64,000 nt of DNA from Vanessa cardui. Its lineage: Eukaryota; Arthropoda; Insecta; Lepidoptera; Nymphalidae. Made by a program: the position numbers and the translations under genes. Below, piece by piece: positions 12,916 through 26,155 of this stretch. Position 1 is the stretch's first letter. Every line of letters starts with the position of its first letter. The stretch spans positions 14,324,501 to 14,388,500 of the forward strand of contig NC_061124.1 of assembly GCF_905220365.1 (NCBI RefSeq). Reading direction: 5' to 3'. Under the pieces are notes generated by a model. It did not search any database and had not been told where the DNA came from. It saw nothing but the letters and a program-made list of their open reading frames with translations.

Positions 12916-14984
12916 CTATATGTGTTATGTATTGTAAATAAGCGGTTAGTAGAACTTAAACTAGGTACGTATAGTTTAGAATAATACAAATAATTCTTTG
13001 TATATTGTTAGTTTCGTACCTACTATTCAAGATACGATATACACCCATTGTAATAAAGCACCCCTCAGACAGATCGTATATCCAAGATGACTCTACAGAA
13101 TTCGTAGATTTGTTTCAGCAATAGCTATTTCACGATGTTCTACGTTTTGCGGTTGAAAAATTGCCTCAGCGTATTGAAACAGCGTAATCAATCATTTTAA
13201 AGACCGGTCCGCTCTGTCTACTCAGATTTTAAATACAAAAACATGACCGTGCGTTTTAAGAAATTTTAATCGAAATTTTCATTACTTTCGATTATTAATT
13301 ATCGAAAATGAAATTTTCGAATTAAAGCTTAACAATTTTGTTTTATAATCTTTTTAATTTATTACAGCGTTGGACCTTGTTCAGTTCAATTTATCAGTAA
13401 CACATTAGTGCTATTTTGGATCTTATTTTAGATACATATATTAGAGATACGAAAAATATATAGCAAATGGTGCACAAAGGCGATCTTATCGCTTATAGCG
13501 ATCTCTCACAGACAACTTTTGGTTAGAGAAGCTAAGTTCGAAAACAGGTAAGTGCAGAAACTATACATAACTACATGCCAATAATCACAAATAAAAATAT
13601 AATATATATCAAGATATATACATAATTATAGCCTACATATTATTACGTACTTGCATTCAATATGTGGTATTTATTAGGCATAAATAGGATATTGACATCC
13701 TATGGAGGATTTGGTAATCGACATCACATGTGATTTGATAGAGACTGATGGTGCATTTTAAATGACAGAATTGAAATGATTAGTCTATATTTTTTTAGTC
13801 TTTATTTCTTTTGTATTTATTTATTTATTGTAAAAAGTTACACCATCGACTTATCACTAAACTAAAACTAAAAATAATATTTAATATGGGTGACATTCAA
13901 AGTGATACATCTTTATAGGTGTAAACAGCACTGACGTTCATAAATGGTAACCAGACCAACCTATGTTAAATATAAAATCTTATTTTATACAAAATTATAT
14001 AATAGATTTAAAAATTAAGACATAATTAAAACAAAATATAAACGCTAATTATAAACATAAAAAAAGAAAGACTAAACATAACCTAACATATAATATAACA
14101 TATAACGAAAATTTATACATATTACTTATAAGGTAAAAGTTCTTTTAAAAATAAAATAAATGCAGTTAAGCTCTAGAAACATTATAAGTATTTTTTTATA
14201 TTCTGTTTACATTTTGTCGTTCATAATATTTATAATTAACTAAAACTGTTTTTTTTTAATGAAATAATACATTTCGAAAGTTCGATAAATATATTCGAAG
14301 GAAGAAATTTAAAAATGAAATAAAGTCCGACGAAGTAGTTGATATTCAATAACTGTAAATATCAAAAAAAATCGTTGAAGTTTTCTATTGAGACGAAATT
14401 ACAAAATCAATTAGTGTATTAAAGCATACTGAGTAAGATTGATCGCTTGTAGGGCAACAGCCGAGTTGGGAAAAATATATTTCCAGGTCCACCTGTCGGG
14501 ACCCAGATGTATAAATCAATTTGATGGCTCTGCGGGTGAAATATTACGAGCCTTTTTTTGAGTTTAAGTGTCAGTCATAAGTGTCTAATGTATGTGTGTT
14601 TAATGGCGTGTTATGATTGCGGATAAATTATGTCGCTAAATTGCCTTGGTTTTATTGATGTATCGATTCATCGGTTAAATGGGTGTCTATTTCATTTATA
14701 TGGATAATATATCCTGTTGTAAAATATAATAGTATTACATGTATTTCGAAATAATAGAGTAGTATATTTTATAAGATACAACTGTAGTCACCATATATAT
14801 AGTTTTATGGCTGTGAAATAATTTTTAATAAAAAAATTATATTTAGTTTAAAATTAATTCCTATTAAAATATAAAATGGGAGGATTCTTGGGATTTCCGG
14901 GTGGAATGAAGTTGTTCCCGCTTCCGAGTAAAATAAAAAAAATCGCAAACATTAAATTTTAAACATTAATTAAGTTTGTAATAT
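12916..14984. other. Intergenic AT-rich stretch
   Basis: No gene or repeat family recognised; 13990-14160 is especially A-rich. Confidence 0.5.
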
Positions 14985-15200
14985 TAAATAACCGTTTTTT
15001 ACTAAATGCATATGTATGCATACGCGGTAAATATACCAAAACAACATTTTTATAATATTAGTCAGTCAATCTGTTTGTCCCGGCTAACCTCTTGAACGGC
15101 TAGACCGATTTTGTTGGAGCTTTTACTAGTAGATGATGTAACAAGGAGTAACGTAGACCAAAGCAATAACTTTTTTATTAAATTCAAACGCACACGAAGT
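14985..15200 (+). repeat. Repeat E copy
   Basis: Shares 'ctgtttgtcccggcta', 'gaacggctagaccgat' and 'aaggagtaac' segments with 38735 and 62530. Confidence 0.55.
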
Positions 15201-15639
15201 TGTGGACATACAAAGTACTAGTAACTGTATTCTAAAGAGAGAGGCAGAAAGAAAAGAGTATAAGAGGGAAAAGTCGCCTGGAGGAAGCATAAGACTTTTT
15301 ACAAAATGCGTTCATTCTACTATAAGCTGTGTAAAGGAACTTTTAAAAAATTAAAAACAATCGCATGCAGGCATTACAGAACTACTTTCTTATAAAATAA
15401 GGCTTCTTATAGAATAAGGCTGTGGAAATTCAAATGTCTGAATATCTGTTTTCCTCGCAGTTTTGGAACATTAAGCACATGCATCAAGGGACGCACGTCA
15501 TCAAATTTCGAAATTATCTGGCACACCTGGCTGGAAAAAACTTTGGAATAAACAAGCTTCTGCGTTGAAATTTTGCATCTACAGCGTGTGGCCATTAAGT
15601 ATACGACTGCGAATTAGGACAACCATTTTGATTTTTTTT
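15201..15639. other. Intergenic with an unexplained minus-strand ORF
   Basis: 15407-15595 on the minus strand is open for 62 codons with mixed composition (Met-Ala-Thr-Arg-Cys-Arg-Cys-Lys...). Not recognised; may be old transposon coding sequence. Confidence 0.3.
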
Positions 15640-15930
15640 TTTCAATTAATGAAATGAAAATGAAATGTAAAAGTGCAATACTTCTATACTGAAATCGAAC
15701 TCAAACTTAGATAACTTTATTTAATGTACAAGCATGACATAGAAACACTATCACCGGTTTGGAAAAAAAACACCCTGACCTGAGAAAAACCGGCGAAAGA
15801 AACTAAGCGGGTATTTTTTTGTCAAATTAATTAAATACATATTGTATATGAACAGAAATAGCCAGGAGACAATCGTTTCATTCCCAAGGTGTGCTATCAA
15901 TCATAAAATCACTAATTGTATACTTAGTTA
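15640..15930 (-). mobile_element. 3' end of the same LINE family as 49602-50632
   Basis: The reverse complement matches the last codons and 3' UTR of the element at 49602-50632, including the 'tcgccggtt...tctcaggtcagggt' segment. It is more diverged. Confidence 0.7.
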
Positions 15931-15936
15931 CCTTTC

Positions 15937-15954
15937 GCTAGCTAGCTAGCTAGT
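15937..15954. repeat. (GCTA)n short tandem repeat
   Basis: Four and a half GCTA units; self-complementary. Confidence 0.8.
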
Positions 15955-17159
15955 CATTTCCCCCTTCTTCGCATTAGTGCAATTTATTGATGAACAAAAT
16001 GATATGATATAAATACAATTTATACTCTCTAAAACTGAGGTTTAATGTAATATCCTACCCGTGAAAAGAAAATAGAATTAGACAATTAGTTAAATTAACC
16101 CCACACATACAAACAACAAATTTTCCTTCGTAAAAATATTACTAAGGATGTCCAAAAATTATCTTATTGACAAAATGTTAAGTTAGTCAAATATTTAGAG
16201 CCATACCATATAACCATACCGTACCCTACCAAATTTCAGTGGCAATGAAAGATTTACCGGCTTAAGCATGAACCCAAACCATGAAACTAATCAAATTTCA
16301 ATTAATTGAAATCTTGATTTGAAATATCCAGACTATGAATTATTTTTAGAGATAGATGTTTTATTACTTAAAAACAAGATATCGGCAATGCGATTTTGTA
16401 AAAAGTCACCTTACTCGTGAGATATTGACAAGTGATTTACGATGATACTCAATCTTGATACTTGTATCATTCGAATCGATTGTTTTACGGTGAGTATCGA
16501 ATTAATTATTTTTTTAGAGGTTTCCTCTACTAATGCAAAGTGTGAAATAATATATATTATAAACATCAGTCTCTCATTTCGTGGCCCAATCATACGTAGC
16601 TAATAAAGTGGGTCGAGCAAACAGCCACTAAAACTGCGCTTTCAACTATTATTTTTAGTTACATTTCCAGGTCCTGTCTCGTCTAGTCTTTTATATCACA
16701 CCTTTATGTTTCACTGCATTTTGATGCTGTAAATACTGTAGTCGAAGCGAGCTTAGCTTATATTCAGTTACCGGGTTTTTATTTATAGACGTGATTACAT
16801 CTGTATTTGTTTTTGATGTGTAATCTTTGCTCTCGGTATAAAGTACTCGGTTCGGCTGAATTCGAATTCGAGAATGTATGTGTATTTTATTTTGTATAAA
16901 ACCTGTGTTGTAGTGAAATAACTACACGATGATAATTATTCGTCATTACTGCTAGTCGAAGTAATTGTATCCCTTTTGCTTGAAACCAAACAAAGTCATA
17001 AAAATACCTTTAAAAATGATAATAAAAAATAATAAAACTAATTAAAAAAAATAAAACGACTTGAAAATTAGAAAAAGCTAGTGAACTAAAAATAGAAAAA
17101 TAATTGTCTGTAATTTTTAAAGTCACTTAAAAATGATAGACTTTATTTAGACATTATTC
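15955..17159. other. Intergenic, nothing recognised
   Basis: AT-rich; no supported ORF, RNA or repeat. Confidence 0.5.
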
Positions 17160-17425
17160 TTTTATGGCGGGGCCTTGTGCAAGCCCGTCTGGGTAGGTAC
17201 CACACACTCATCAGTTATTCTACCGCCAAATAACAGTACTCAGCATTGTTGTATTCCGGTTTGAAGGGTGAGTGAGCCAATGTAACTACAGGCACAAGGG
17301 ACATAACATCTTTGTTTCCAAGGTTGGTGGCACATTAACGATGTAAGGAATAGTTAATATTTCTTACAGCGTCATTGTCTATGGGTGATGGTGACCTTAC
17401 CATCAGGTGGCTCATATGCTCGTCC
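17160..17425 (-). repeat. Repeat C (about 270 bp lepidopteran interspersed repeat)
   Basis: Forward consensus runs from 'ggcggacgagcatatgggcc' to 'ccctaccaccaagt'. This copy is reversed and nearly full length. Class (SINE or non-autonomous DNA element) unresolved. Confidence 0.7.
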
Positions 17426-17867
17426 TCATACTCCAAAATAATCGATCAAAATCATGTCAACGTAATTGGTCAAAGTAACATTTTTATAATATTGAAAAAA
17501 CATATGGTGCATACGGCTTACCGAGTAAATAAAAAAAATGTCACTACCTGGCCTTGCTACGTTTACGGTATCGCCGCGCCACAAGCCTCACTGCGCTACG
17601 AGGTACACCGCGTCCGCTGACTGGCCGCGCCTCTAACCGCGTTTCACAAAGTAAATTCTGGTAGAAAAAAACACTTTTCAACTATAAATAATAGAAACAA
17701 TATATTTCTCTCTATATCTTCACTTTTTGTATTATTCTTCTAACGGTTCTAGATACGTTTTTCGCTTACAGAAAGAGCGTTTGATGGTTTGTGTGAGGAC
17801 TTGTACATATACTATTTTATTAAGTCCTGAAATATATACAAAAAATGTGTATTAATAGTGAGTATAA

Positions 17868-17985
17868 ATCTTGACCGCGTGGAATGGTGGCAAGAATTTT
17901 AGAAGCATATCCCAGTCGAATCGCAATTTCGATCATCTGAGCAAAAAAACGAACCAGCGTTCCAGTCACCACTGGAGGCAATAAA
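17868..17985. repeat. Repeat H copy 1
   Basis: About 118 bp matching 20903-21030 ('cttgaccgcgtggaatggtg' to 'ctggaggcaat'). GC-richer than its surroundings. Confidence 0.6.
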
Positions 17986-18589
17986 ATAATAACTATTTTT
18001 ACTACAAATTAGTAACTACAAGTTATTACGGAAGCTATTATTATTTTATTCAATTAATATTTAATATGTTACGTTAGGCATTCACTATAAATTAGAAGTG
18101 TATTTCACACGATAACATTCGAATGAAAATTTTAGAAGATATTCCCGATTCCGACATACGAGTAACGTAAAAAAGTCCTTCGCTGCAAACTTTTTCATCA
18201 AATGACATCATACTTGTAGCCCACGGATTCGCTCGTGTTTTATGGGTTTCGTTGTCATGTGTTAAGCAAAAAAAGTAGCCCATGGCCTTCCATGGAGTTC
18301 AAAATTTCAACTAATTCGTTTCAGTGGTTTGGACGTGAAAAAGCGAGAGACAGACTTACATTTGCATTTCGTTTTTATTTCCTAAGTGAAGTCGGGGAGG
18401 ATCACTAGTATTTATATAAGAAAACTCGTTAGGTATCAGCTATCAGCTGTTTTGAGAGGGAAAGCGGGTCATAGAGGTCACGCGCGTCGATACTTTAGTA
18501 CCTACGTGCAACGTTATAAATTGCGATGCTCAATTACAAAATAATACCTTCTTCTTTATATATTTAAATAAAATGGTAATACTTTGTAT

Positions 18590-18855
18590 TGCTGTGGATT
18601 AAAAGTCTGTGGTTGGTGGTCGAACTGATGGTAAGCGGTCACCACCACTCCCCATAGAGAATAACGCTGTAATAAATAATAATAATCATTTCTTATATCA
18701 GACATCAACCTTGGGAACTAAGATGTTATGTCCTTTGTACTTGTACACTGGCTTACTGTACAACAATACTGAGTACTGCTGTTTGACGGAAGAATACCTG
18801 ATGAGTGCATAGTGCCTACCCAACCATAACAAACATACACAAATCCCTACTACCA
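18590..18855 (+). repeat. Repeat C copy
   Basis: Forward, moderately diverged, ends in 'ctaccaagtaag'. Confidence 0.65.
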
Positions 18856-19327
18856 AGTAAGAGTGTCTTCCTGTTTTGACGTTGGATAGAAAACGAATTC
18901 AAGAACAGATTTCCCATCAACTAAATTCTAAGTATGTATAAAGTATGAAGTTTGGATCTGTTCCAAAGCGTAATCTTTTCACGGTCGCCGCACAGGTTAC
19001 GTCCAAAAATGTAGAAATCTTTTTCTGATGATAAAATATGCAACCGATTTATCTGCTATACTTTGGAATAAAATTTACGCTCCGGTTCACGCTGCGAATG
19101 TGAACGTTTTAAACATGTCTTGATGAAAGCTGTTGTACAATATGATATGCTTTTTTCGATACGCTCTGAAAAATTATTTATTACATGAAAAGGTGTTATT
19201 TATAACTTTTTATTTTCCTTGTGAATTGTTAATATTCTGTTGTAAATGTGACATGTGTTTTGACTGAACCATCTCAGCTACTTCGACTCCACGACATTTT
19301 TGAATTTGATTCGTGATTAAAAACTTA

Positions 19328-19625
19328 CATCCTTCATCATCATCTTCCTGTCCTTCTCAAAATTCACTCGGAATCGGCGCAGCCTTCTTCTTTCAGCCTA
19401 TCTGACGTCATCTAACAAGAAACATTATTTGCAGCCATATCATCTTCCACACAATGCACCCATCGTTTCATTGGTCCTTTCCTTCCTCTATATACATTCA
19501 TGTTCATGCTCAAGACCTTGCTCAACACATGTTCCTCATTCCTCCGCATATCATGCCCATACCATGATACCCGGCTTCCACACAACTTTTCGGCAATCCG
19601 TGCAACTATCAAACTTCCTCTTCTG
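19328..19625 (-). mobile_element. LINE C-terminal fragment, RTE-like
   Basis: The minus strand encodes Trp-Tyr-Gly-His-Asp-Met-Arg-Arg-Asn-Glu-Glu-His-Val, then Lys-Arg-Trp-x-x-Cys-Val-Glu-Asp-Asp-Met, the usual end of this ORF. The 3' end contains a CATCATC-type tail. Confidence 0.7.
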
Positions 19626-19725
19626 TTACAACTTAAAATGTTAAAAAATAAAAGTAAAATAAAATAAAAAATAATTTAAATTAAAAGACTTTCAAATAGT
19701 CTTAAAGACAGTAGTTCTATTAGAT

Positions 19726-20055
19726 ATTAAAGTAAAGTAAAGTAAAATAACAGCCTGTAAATTACCCACAGCTGGGCTGAGGGTAATTTACCTTCACCAA
19801 TCTTCTCTTCCATTAAGGAGAGGGTTTGGAACATATTCCACCACGCTGTTCCAATGCGGGTTAGTGGAATGGATATGTGGCAGAATTTCGATGAAATTAG
19901 ACACATGCAGGTTTCCTCACGATGTTTTCCTTCACCGCCGAGCACGAGATGAATTATAAACACAAATTAAGCACATATTGGTGCGTGCCTGGGTTCGAAC
20001 CCGAAATCATTGGTGAAGATGCACGCGTTCTAACCACTGGGCCATCTCAGCTCGA
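19726..20055 (-). mobile_element. SINE-A, copy 5 (TTTAC subfamily)
   Basis: Full length, with a small internal duplication near the tail end ('gggtaatttacc'). Confidence 0.8.
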
Positions 20056-20454
20056 TCTTATAGGACATATAATTAAACTTCTAACTCGATGTTTGAATGG
20101 TTACATGATTTAAATCAAGGTTTGAGCCAATAAAGAATCATACTGGGCTTAACAAGATAAAACTTTAAAAAAAAACATGTCCCGTATAACCAAGATCCCG
20201 GCGAATCCCACGGGATTTGATGAAGATAAACGACCAAAAAACCCTCGGTTAATGCATTCGCGTAAAGAGAGTTGGTTTTGATGTATTTGAAATGTAAATA
20301 TGTTATTATTATAAATAAGTGTCATATCAACTAGAGAGGCGATTAAATTTTTTTCTCGGATTATTTTAATAATAATTTATGGAGTGTGTAATATGGTCAA
20401 TTGGGTATTAGTCTGGACGTGGATCTCACAGTAAGTTTACAAGTTAAAGTACCT
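20056..20454. other. Intergenic, nothing recognised
   Basis: AT-rich spacer between SINE remnants. Confidence 0.5.
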
Positions 20455-20620
20455 ACCATCCTGTAAATGTACCACAGGTAGAGTAAGACAACCCACTAGT
20501 GTAGTAAGACAATGTGGGTTAATCATAAATAAATGTGGTAGAATTTAAATGAGGTTAGACATACAGGATTCTTCACAAAGTTTTCTTTCATCACCGAGCT
20601 CGAAACAAATTGTAAATACG
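20455..20620 (-). mobile_element. Old SINE-A remnant
   Basis: Diverged reverse copy recognisable from 'cctgtaaat', 'gtggtagaattt' and 'caccgagctcg'. Confidence 0.45.
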
Positions 20621-20902
20621 TATATGGCACATGAAAATTAGTTGTTAGCGTATATAATGATATCTTATAAATTCATGAAAATGTTTGTTAAACGCGAATA
20701 TATATATGAAACAATGCACAATAAATAAAAGGCGAGAAACGTGCTTTGCAATCAGATGAGAATTACTTAACTAAAGTAATTAAGTTAAAGCAATGTTTTT
20801 AATATAAAAATATATGATTTTATTTTTTTATAACATTTATTAACATAAGAATTAATAACATTAAAAGCTTAAATATATACAAATATGAACTAAAACTTGT
20901 TA

Positions 20903-21030
20903 CTGTATAAATCTTGACCGCGTGGAATGGTGGCAAGAATGATAGTAGCATTTCCCCGTTCAATCGCAATTCCGATCCTCTGGGCAAAAAACGAACCAGC
21001 CCTCCTGTCACCAGTGGAGGCAATGAGGCG
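20903..21030. repeat. Repeat H copy 2
   Basis: Direct repeat of 17868-17985, about 3 kb away. It has open frames on both strands but looks like a dispersed repeat, not a gene. Confidence 0.6.
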
Positions 21031-21141
21031 AGGTATTATACTTTTGATGAAGCTTGTTGCACCACTACTCCAAGAGCCAAGCGTTTCGACAGCAAAAGGA
21101 ACAAAGAAGTAATGGGAATACTTGAATATGGAGTAAAAAAA

Positions 21142-21300
21142 TTAACAGCCTATGAATATTCCACAATTGGGTCAAGGTATGTCTTCTCTTAAGAATAAAA
21201 CTTAGAGCTCATTCAATTACGCTACCTCAATTTGAGTTTAGACATACTGGTTCTTTCTACGTATTCCGTTATCACCGATCACGAGATATTTATTTTATAC
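21142..21300 (-). mobile_element. Old SINE-A remnant
   Basis: Diverged reverse copy starting at 'aacagcctatgaa' and ending near 'caccgatcacgagat'. Confidence 0.45.
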
Positions 21301-21385
21301 ACATTAAATAATTTCAAAAACTTACTTACCCTGGGTTACATCTTTGAAAGTTAGTGATTCAGTTGTCTTTTAGCGTTTTGGCTTT

Positions 21386-21628
21386 GAAGCCGAGATGTGG
21401 TTAGGACGCGTACATAACCGATGATTGCGAGTTCAAACTGAGTCAAGCACTGAATTTTCATGTGCTTAATTTGTGTTTGTAGTTCGTTTCGACCTCGGTG
21501 GTGAAATTTCAACTAAATTCTGGCACATGTAAATCCACCAACCAGAAATTTGAATATGATCTTAACATTCCCTTAAAGGGAGAGGAGGCCAACAGTGGGA
21601 AATTTACAGGCTGTTACTATTTGTTACT
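21386..21628 (+). mobile_element. SINE-A, copy 6, diverged
   Basis: Head and tail end are recognisable; the middle carries deletions. Confidence 0.65.
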
Positions 21629-22094
21629 GTTACCAATTTCTAATACATAGAAAATTTTGTTTGACTAAACAGAAAAACAAAAACCTTCATATTAGTACGA
21701 TATTAATATCTTTACATATATATGAAAATGCGTCAAAGAGAACTCACGGTAAAGGGAGTATGAAAAAGATAAAAGGCGTGATATGAAACGAGTTCGCTCG
21801 CTTAGAATTTTTCTTTGCGAGTCGAAAAAGGCGGGTCTGGGCGTCGATGTAGCGAAGATGTGTAGACGCGACACTGAGAAAGATAGATCGTTACTTTTCC
21901 CGTTAAAAGATAAAATCATTCCAAATTTTGAATGTTTTGTAATACATACATTGTTTGAGAGATATTTTTTATTTATAACTAACTGTGCTCAATAGTTCCC
22001 GCGCGTATGAATAACTATAACTTATTAATTCTAATAGATTCTTTAGTGGAAGACATCTGACGTGACGGCAGAGGGGTGGCATACGCGAGGGCAT
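21629..22094. other. Intergenic with a GC-richer patch
   Basis: 21780-21900 has raised GC and overlapping open frames on both strands; no domain is recognised. Confidence 0.4.
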
Positions 22095-22365
22095 TTTTTT
22101 GGCGGACGAGCATATGGGCCACCTGATGGTAAGTGGTCACCATCACCCATAGACAATGACGTTGTAAGAAATTTTAACTATTCCTTACATCGTCAATGCG
22201 CCACCAACCTTGGGAACTGAGATGCTATGTCTCTTGTAGTTACACTGGCTCACTCACCCTTCAGACCGGAACACAACAATACTGCGTACTGTTGTTTAGC
22301 GGTAGAATATATGATGAATGGGTGGTACCTACCCAGTCGGGTAACACAAAGCCCTACCACCTAGA
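22095..22365 (+). repeat. Repeat C copy
   Basis: Forward, nearly full length. Confidence 0.7.
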
Positions 22366-22579
22366 AAATGCGCTGAAGGTTGGAATGGCTGCACGCGTTC
22401 TTGGAAAGCGTTTATATATTGTAGCTTAGATTTTATTATAATTTTATATATAATTATCTCATTTTCATTATTTATATAGATAGTTTTCGCTTAGACTGTC
22501 GTGTCTAGTGTCAACAGTTTGAGGATATTATTTGTACGTTACAAATGTTCTTTTCAGTATATTAGTTTCTATAAGTGCA

Positions 22580-22662
22580 TATGTCCACCTATCCGCATTG
22601 AAACAGCGTGAGAGAGGGAGAGGAGACCGTAGCCCAGCAGTGGAACTTACAGCTTGTTCCTT
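22580..22662 (+). mobile_element. SINE-A 3' fragment, copy 7
   Basis: Only the last part of the body remains ('agcccagcagtgg'). Confidence 0.55.
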
Positions 22663-23019
22663 CACTATTCTTCAAACATCACAAATATAAATATCAGTTA
22701 GGTAAAAGAGATTAAAATGTGTTCACTGTTTATAAATTCAAATTTAGATAATTTAAGACAAGGTCAATTTTTATGGTTAAAGCCGATTCGATAGCTCGTT
22801 TCGCAGCGAACGCTATCTGAATAAGGAATTATAATTATGAATTGGAGAAAATTGCTCGGAAAAACCAATAATTTTTTATTAATCTTAATAGATGAAAATT
22901 AGAATGATTTTATCTAAGATGAAAAACACAATCATACATTTTTAGACTTTTATTTTTTGCTCGACATATTTTGTACTACACTCGATGTATCTCCTACTGG
23001 TTAGTCATCCTTAGCTGTG

Positions 23020-23470
23020 TAACAAAAAGAAAAACCGACTTCAAACAAAACACTATTTCAAAACAAATAAATATGTACTAAAAAGTTATAAAAACAATTG
23101 CGTATTCAACATATTTTTAGAGTCCTCCTAAGTAAAATGAAATGAAAAATATTAGACTACTTAAAAGTCGATTTACGATTACATAACTTAGTTATAGTTA
23201 TCGTTTTATTTGGAGCCGGTGTCAGCCTCGAACACGCGACTCAACAATCAAAAGAAAGAATCCATACGAAGCCCCTTGATTGACGCAGTATGTTATCGTA
23301 TAAAAGGTAATTTGTAAAAAACATATTTCTTAAAGTATTCTCGTATTGTTTTTGATAGATTTGATTTTTATTATCAAAATCGGTCCACCCAGTAAAAAGT
23401 TATGTTAAACAAACGTACAATAAACAACAGACGAATCGATATCCGTTGAAAACATTTTTTTCAATAAAAT
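23020..23470 (+). repeat. Repeat D copy 1 (DNA-transposon-like)
   Basis: Begins 'aaaaaccgacttcaaac' and shares over 300 bp with 32815 and 41608. The distal end includes 'gtaaaaagttatg' and 'cagacgaatcgat'. Confidence 0.65.
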
Positions 23471-23699
23471 ACTGTCATTACCGGACAATTATTTTAAATA
23501 AAATATTCAGAGTGAAGGTAGGTATATATATACATATCTTTCTTGTTTATTTTCTTTAACGTAAACTATGTTAAAATCCGTTGAATGGTTTAGGAATAAA
23601 AGTGTAGATATAGACAAAAACAGATTATACATTAGTCAAATTATTTATAGATTATCATTAAATTTTTTACACCATATCCTGGTCGTAGGGTTTCTTTAG

Positions 23700-23920
23700 C
23701 CCTTCTTCTTCCCTCATTATATATTCTACTGCTAAACAGTATACCACTGAGTAAAGTGTCGTTGTATTCCGGTTTGAAGGTTTAGTGAGCCAGTGTAACT
23801 ATAGGAATAATTGACTTAACATCTTAGATCACAAGATTGGTGGCACAATCTTAATATTTCTTATAATGTAAGTGGTAGCGGTGGTAACTGCTTACGATCA
23901 AGTGGCAAGAGACGAGCAAA
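23700..23920 (-). repeat. Repeat C copy
   Basis: Reverse, diverged, recognised by 'ggtttagtgagccagtgtaa'. Confidence 0.6.
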
Positions 23921-24308
23921 AAACACTGAATTAGAAAAAAATAAATCCTACTTAGTACTTCTTAATAACATATTTGTAAAAGTCAAATAAATTCCTATTG
24001 ATTGGCACATCTGATATATTTTTCAGAATAGTCTTTGAAAATCGATTGAAAGTGTTGACAAAAAACGAGCACTCAGAGAGCTTAAAAGTGATTTTAAGCG
24101 GAAGAATTTTTCGGATTGTTGACAGTCGAACAGATTCGTTCTGAAGGAAAATTACTTTAGCTACGAACCAGTTTAACAGTTAATTAAAAACGAATGTCGT
24201 AATTTACTTGAAAATTAAAAATATATTTCCTAATTAGTTTTCAGTCACAAAGAACAATCCTCACAGGAATTCAAGCACATAGAAATAGTAAAGTCTAACT
24301 GTTCTAAA
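23921..24308. other. Intergenic, nothing recognised
   Basis: AT-rich spacer. Confidence 0.5.
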
Positions 24309-24525
24309 GCCTGTAAATTTCCCACCGCTGGGATAAGGCCTCCTCTTCCATTAAGGAGAGGGTTTGGACCATATTCCATCATGCTGTTCCAATGCGGGTT
24401 GGTGGAATACACATGTGGCAGAATTTCGATGAAATTAGACACATGCAGGTTTCCTCACGATGTTTTCCTTCACCGCCGAGCACGGGATGAAATAAAAACA
24501 CAAATTAAAACAAACAAACACATAT
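24309..24525 (-). mobile_element. SINE-A, copy 8, tRNA head missing
   Basis: Body with TTTAC-type diagnostic bases. The tRNA head is absent and a (TA)n run (24518-24546) stands next to the break. Confidence 0.75.
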
Positions 24526-24546
24526 ATATATATATATATATATATC
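24518..24546. repeat. (TA)n microsatellite
   Basis: Directly beside the broken end of SINE-A copy 8. Confidence 0.8.
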
Positions 24547-25059
24547 CGCTCTGCATAGAAATAATAAATATTAATTTTATTTAGTTTGACATACTATAAT
24601 ATAATATAGATATTATTATCATTCTTAGAACTCTATCATACTAAAACGATAAATCCCAAGAACTTGGGTTGTTAGGTCATTTGCAATATGTATCCTCTTC
24701 AAATAATATGGATGTTTAGAAGTTTATTTAGTAAATAGGTGCTCCATGTTTTTATCACAAAAATATGGGATATATTTTGCTACATTTTATATTAAATCAA
24801 AATATAAGAAAATGAGTTACCTAACCGATTACAGTCATCATTTCTCAAGACATTGTATCGTAAATGATAACCTTTCCTTCGACAATCAATACAACAAGCC
24901 TAGAAATACTATGTTAAGCCAATAGAATAAATTAAAAGTAAAGCGTTTGGGCTTTAAGTATAAAGCTTATAGACAGTCAGAATAAACTTAAGCTGAAAAA
25001 CTGTTGCCTTTTATTTGTTGCACGCCCTTCTGAGATATCTTCACTTATTATTTCACCTC
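24547..25059. other. Intergenic, nothing recognised
   Basis: AT-rich spacer. Confidence 0.5.
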
Positions 25060-25250
25060 CAAGCAGAAATACTTTTCTTATAATATATTCTTTAATAATT
25101 GTTCTTGAGAGAACGGTGAAATGTCAATATAACTACAGACACAAGAGTCATAACATTTTCTTTATCAAAGTTGATGGCGCATTGGCGATGTAAGAAATGT
25201 TTATAATTTCCTTGCAGCGTCTACGTCTGATTTTGATGGTCTACCTTCTT
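25060..25250 (-). repeat. Repeat C fragment
   Basis: Reverse, old; 'actacagacacaagagtcat' and 'gcgatgtaagaaat' remain. Confidence 0.5.
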
Positions 25251-25924
25251 ATTTTATAAAATATATTAAAAATAGACGTTCACCAAAACATAATCACAGA
25301 TCAACATGGAAAAATACCCGATACATTATCCTGAAACAATACCGTATCCTCTGATCCGAAGGCAGATATCATAGGGATTTTAGTGGATAAGAATCTCGCC
25401 CGCGACCCAGTTATGTACATACATTTTACATCTGTTAATTAAAATATAGTGTATAATATTTTAGGTACTTATTAGACGTTGAAGGTATTAAATAAATGTC
25501 AAAAGAGTCCCGTGTGTCTCGATTTTAACAAACACAATGTCACCCTACAAAACTTTAGTTAGTGTACTCTCATAGTAGAGGAGGGTATTATGTTGTTCGT
25601 TGTGTTAACACTATTTTAATCATATCTACTAGTTAGCGTAGATATTTATGACATTATTGGTGGAACTATTCATGAAATTACCTGGGATTATCCCAAATAA
25701 ATTTTTATGTTCTTAGTAGTTGGCAGTTTTTTACTCTTTTGCAACGAGGAAATTTCTAAAGATAACTTATTATTTGGTATATGTATTAGTTGTGATGATT
25801 GCCTTACTGTTCTAGTGGAAATTTTATATGAGGTCACAGCTCCGTCCTCGTTTACAACCCAAATCAGACCGATGTAAAGTTATTGAGTTTTCCAATAGAA
25901 AAATTCACAGTTAATATAAATAAA
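25251..25924. other. Intergenic, nothing recognised
   Basis: AT-rich spacer. Confidence 0.5.
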
Positions 25925-26155
25925 AAAATATTGCGCACCATCACATACATGATTCTGATCCCAATTTAAATAGCTAAAGCACTTGTGTTATGAAAAAGCA
26001 GAAGTAACGATGGTACCAAAAACACTCAGACAGAAAACAATAAAGAAAAATAAGGAACTTTTTCTGCATCGACTCGGCCGAGACCTTGGAGTGGCGTACC
26101 CATGAAAACCAGTCTACACACTACTCGACCACGGTGGCCATCATATCAGTTATAA
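25925..26155 (-). mobile_element. SINE-B (second tRNA-like SINE), copy 1
   Basis: The reverse complement shows a head with 'gtggtcgag' and a decayed B box, then a body with 'catgtatgtgatg'. Confidence 0.7.

Noticed and set aside
15407..15595. 62-codon minus-strand ORF with Cys-Arg-Cys start
   Set aside because: Looks somewhat protein-like but no family or splice context could be given.
20820..21192. Overlapping ORFs on both strands
   Set aside because: They lie in repeat H, which recurs at 17868 with frameshifts.
22196..22429. 77-codon ORF, also a similar one at 45824-46042
   Set aside because: Both are readings of repeat C; the shared peptide is due to the repeat, not to a gene family.
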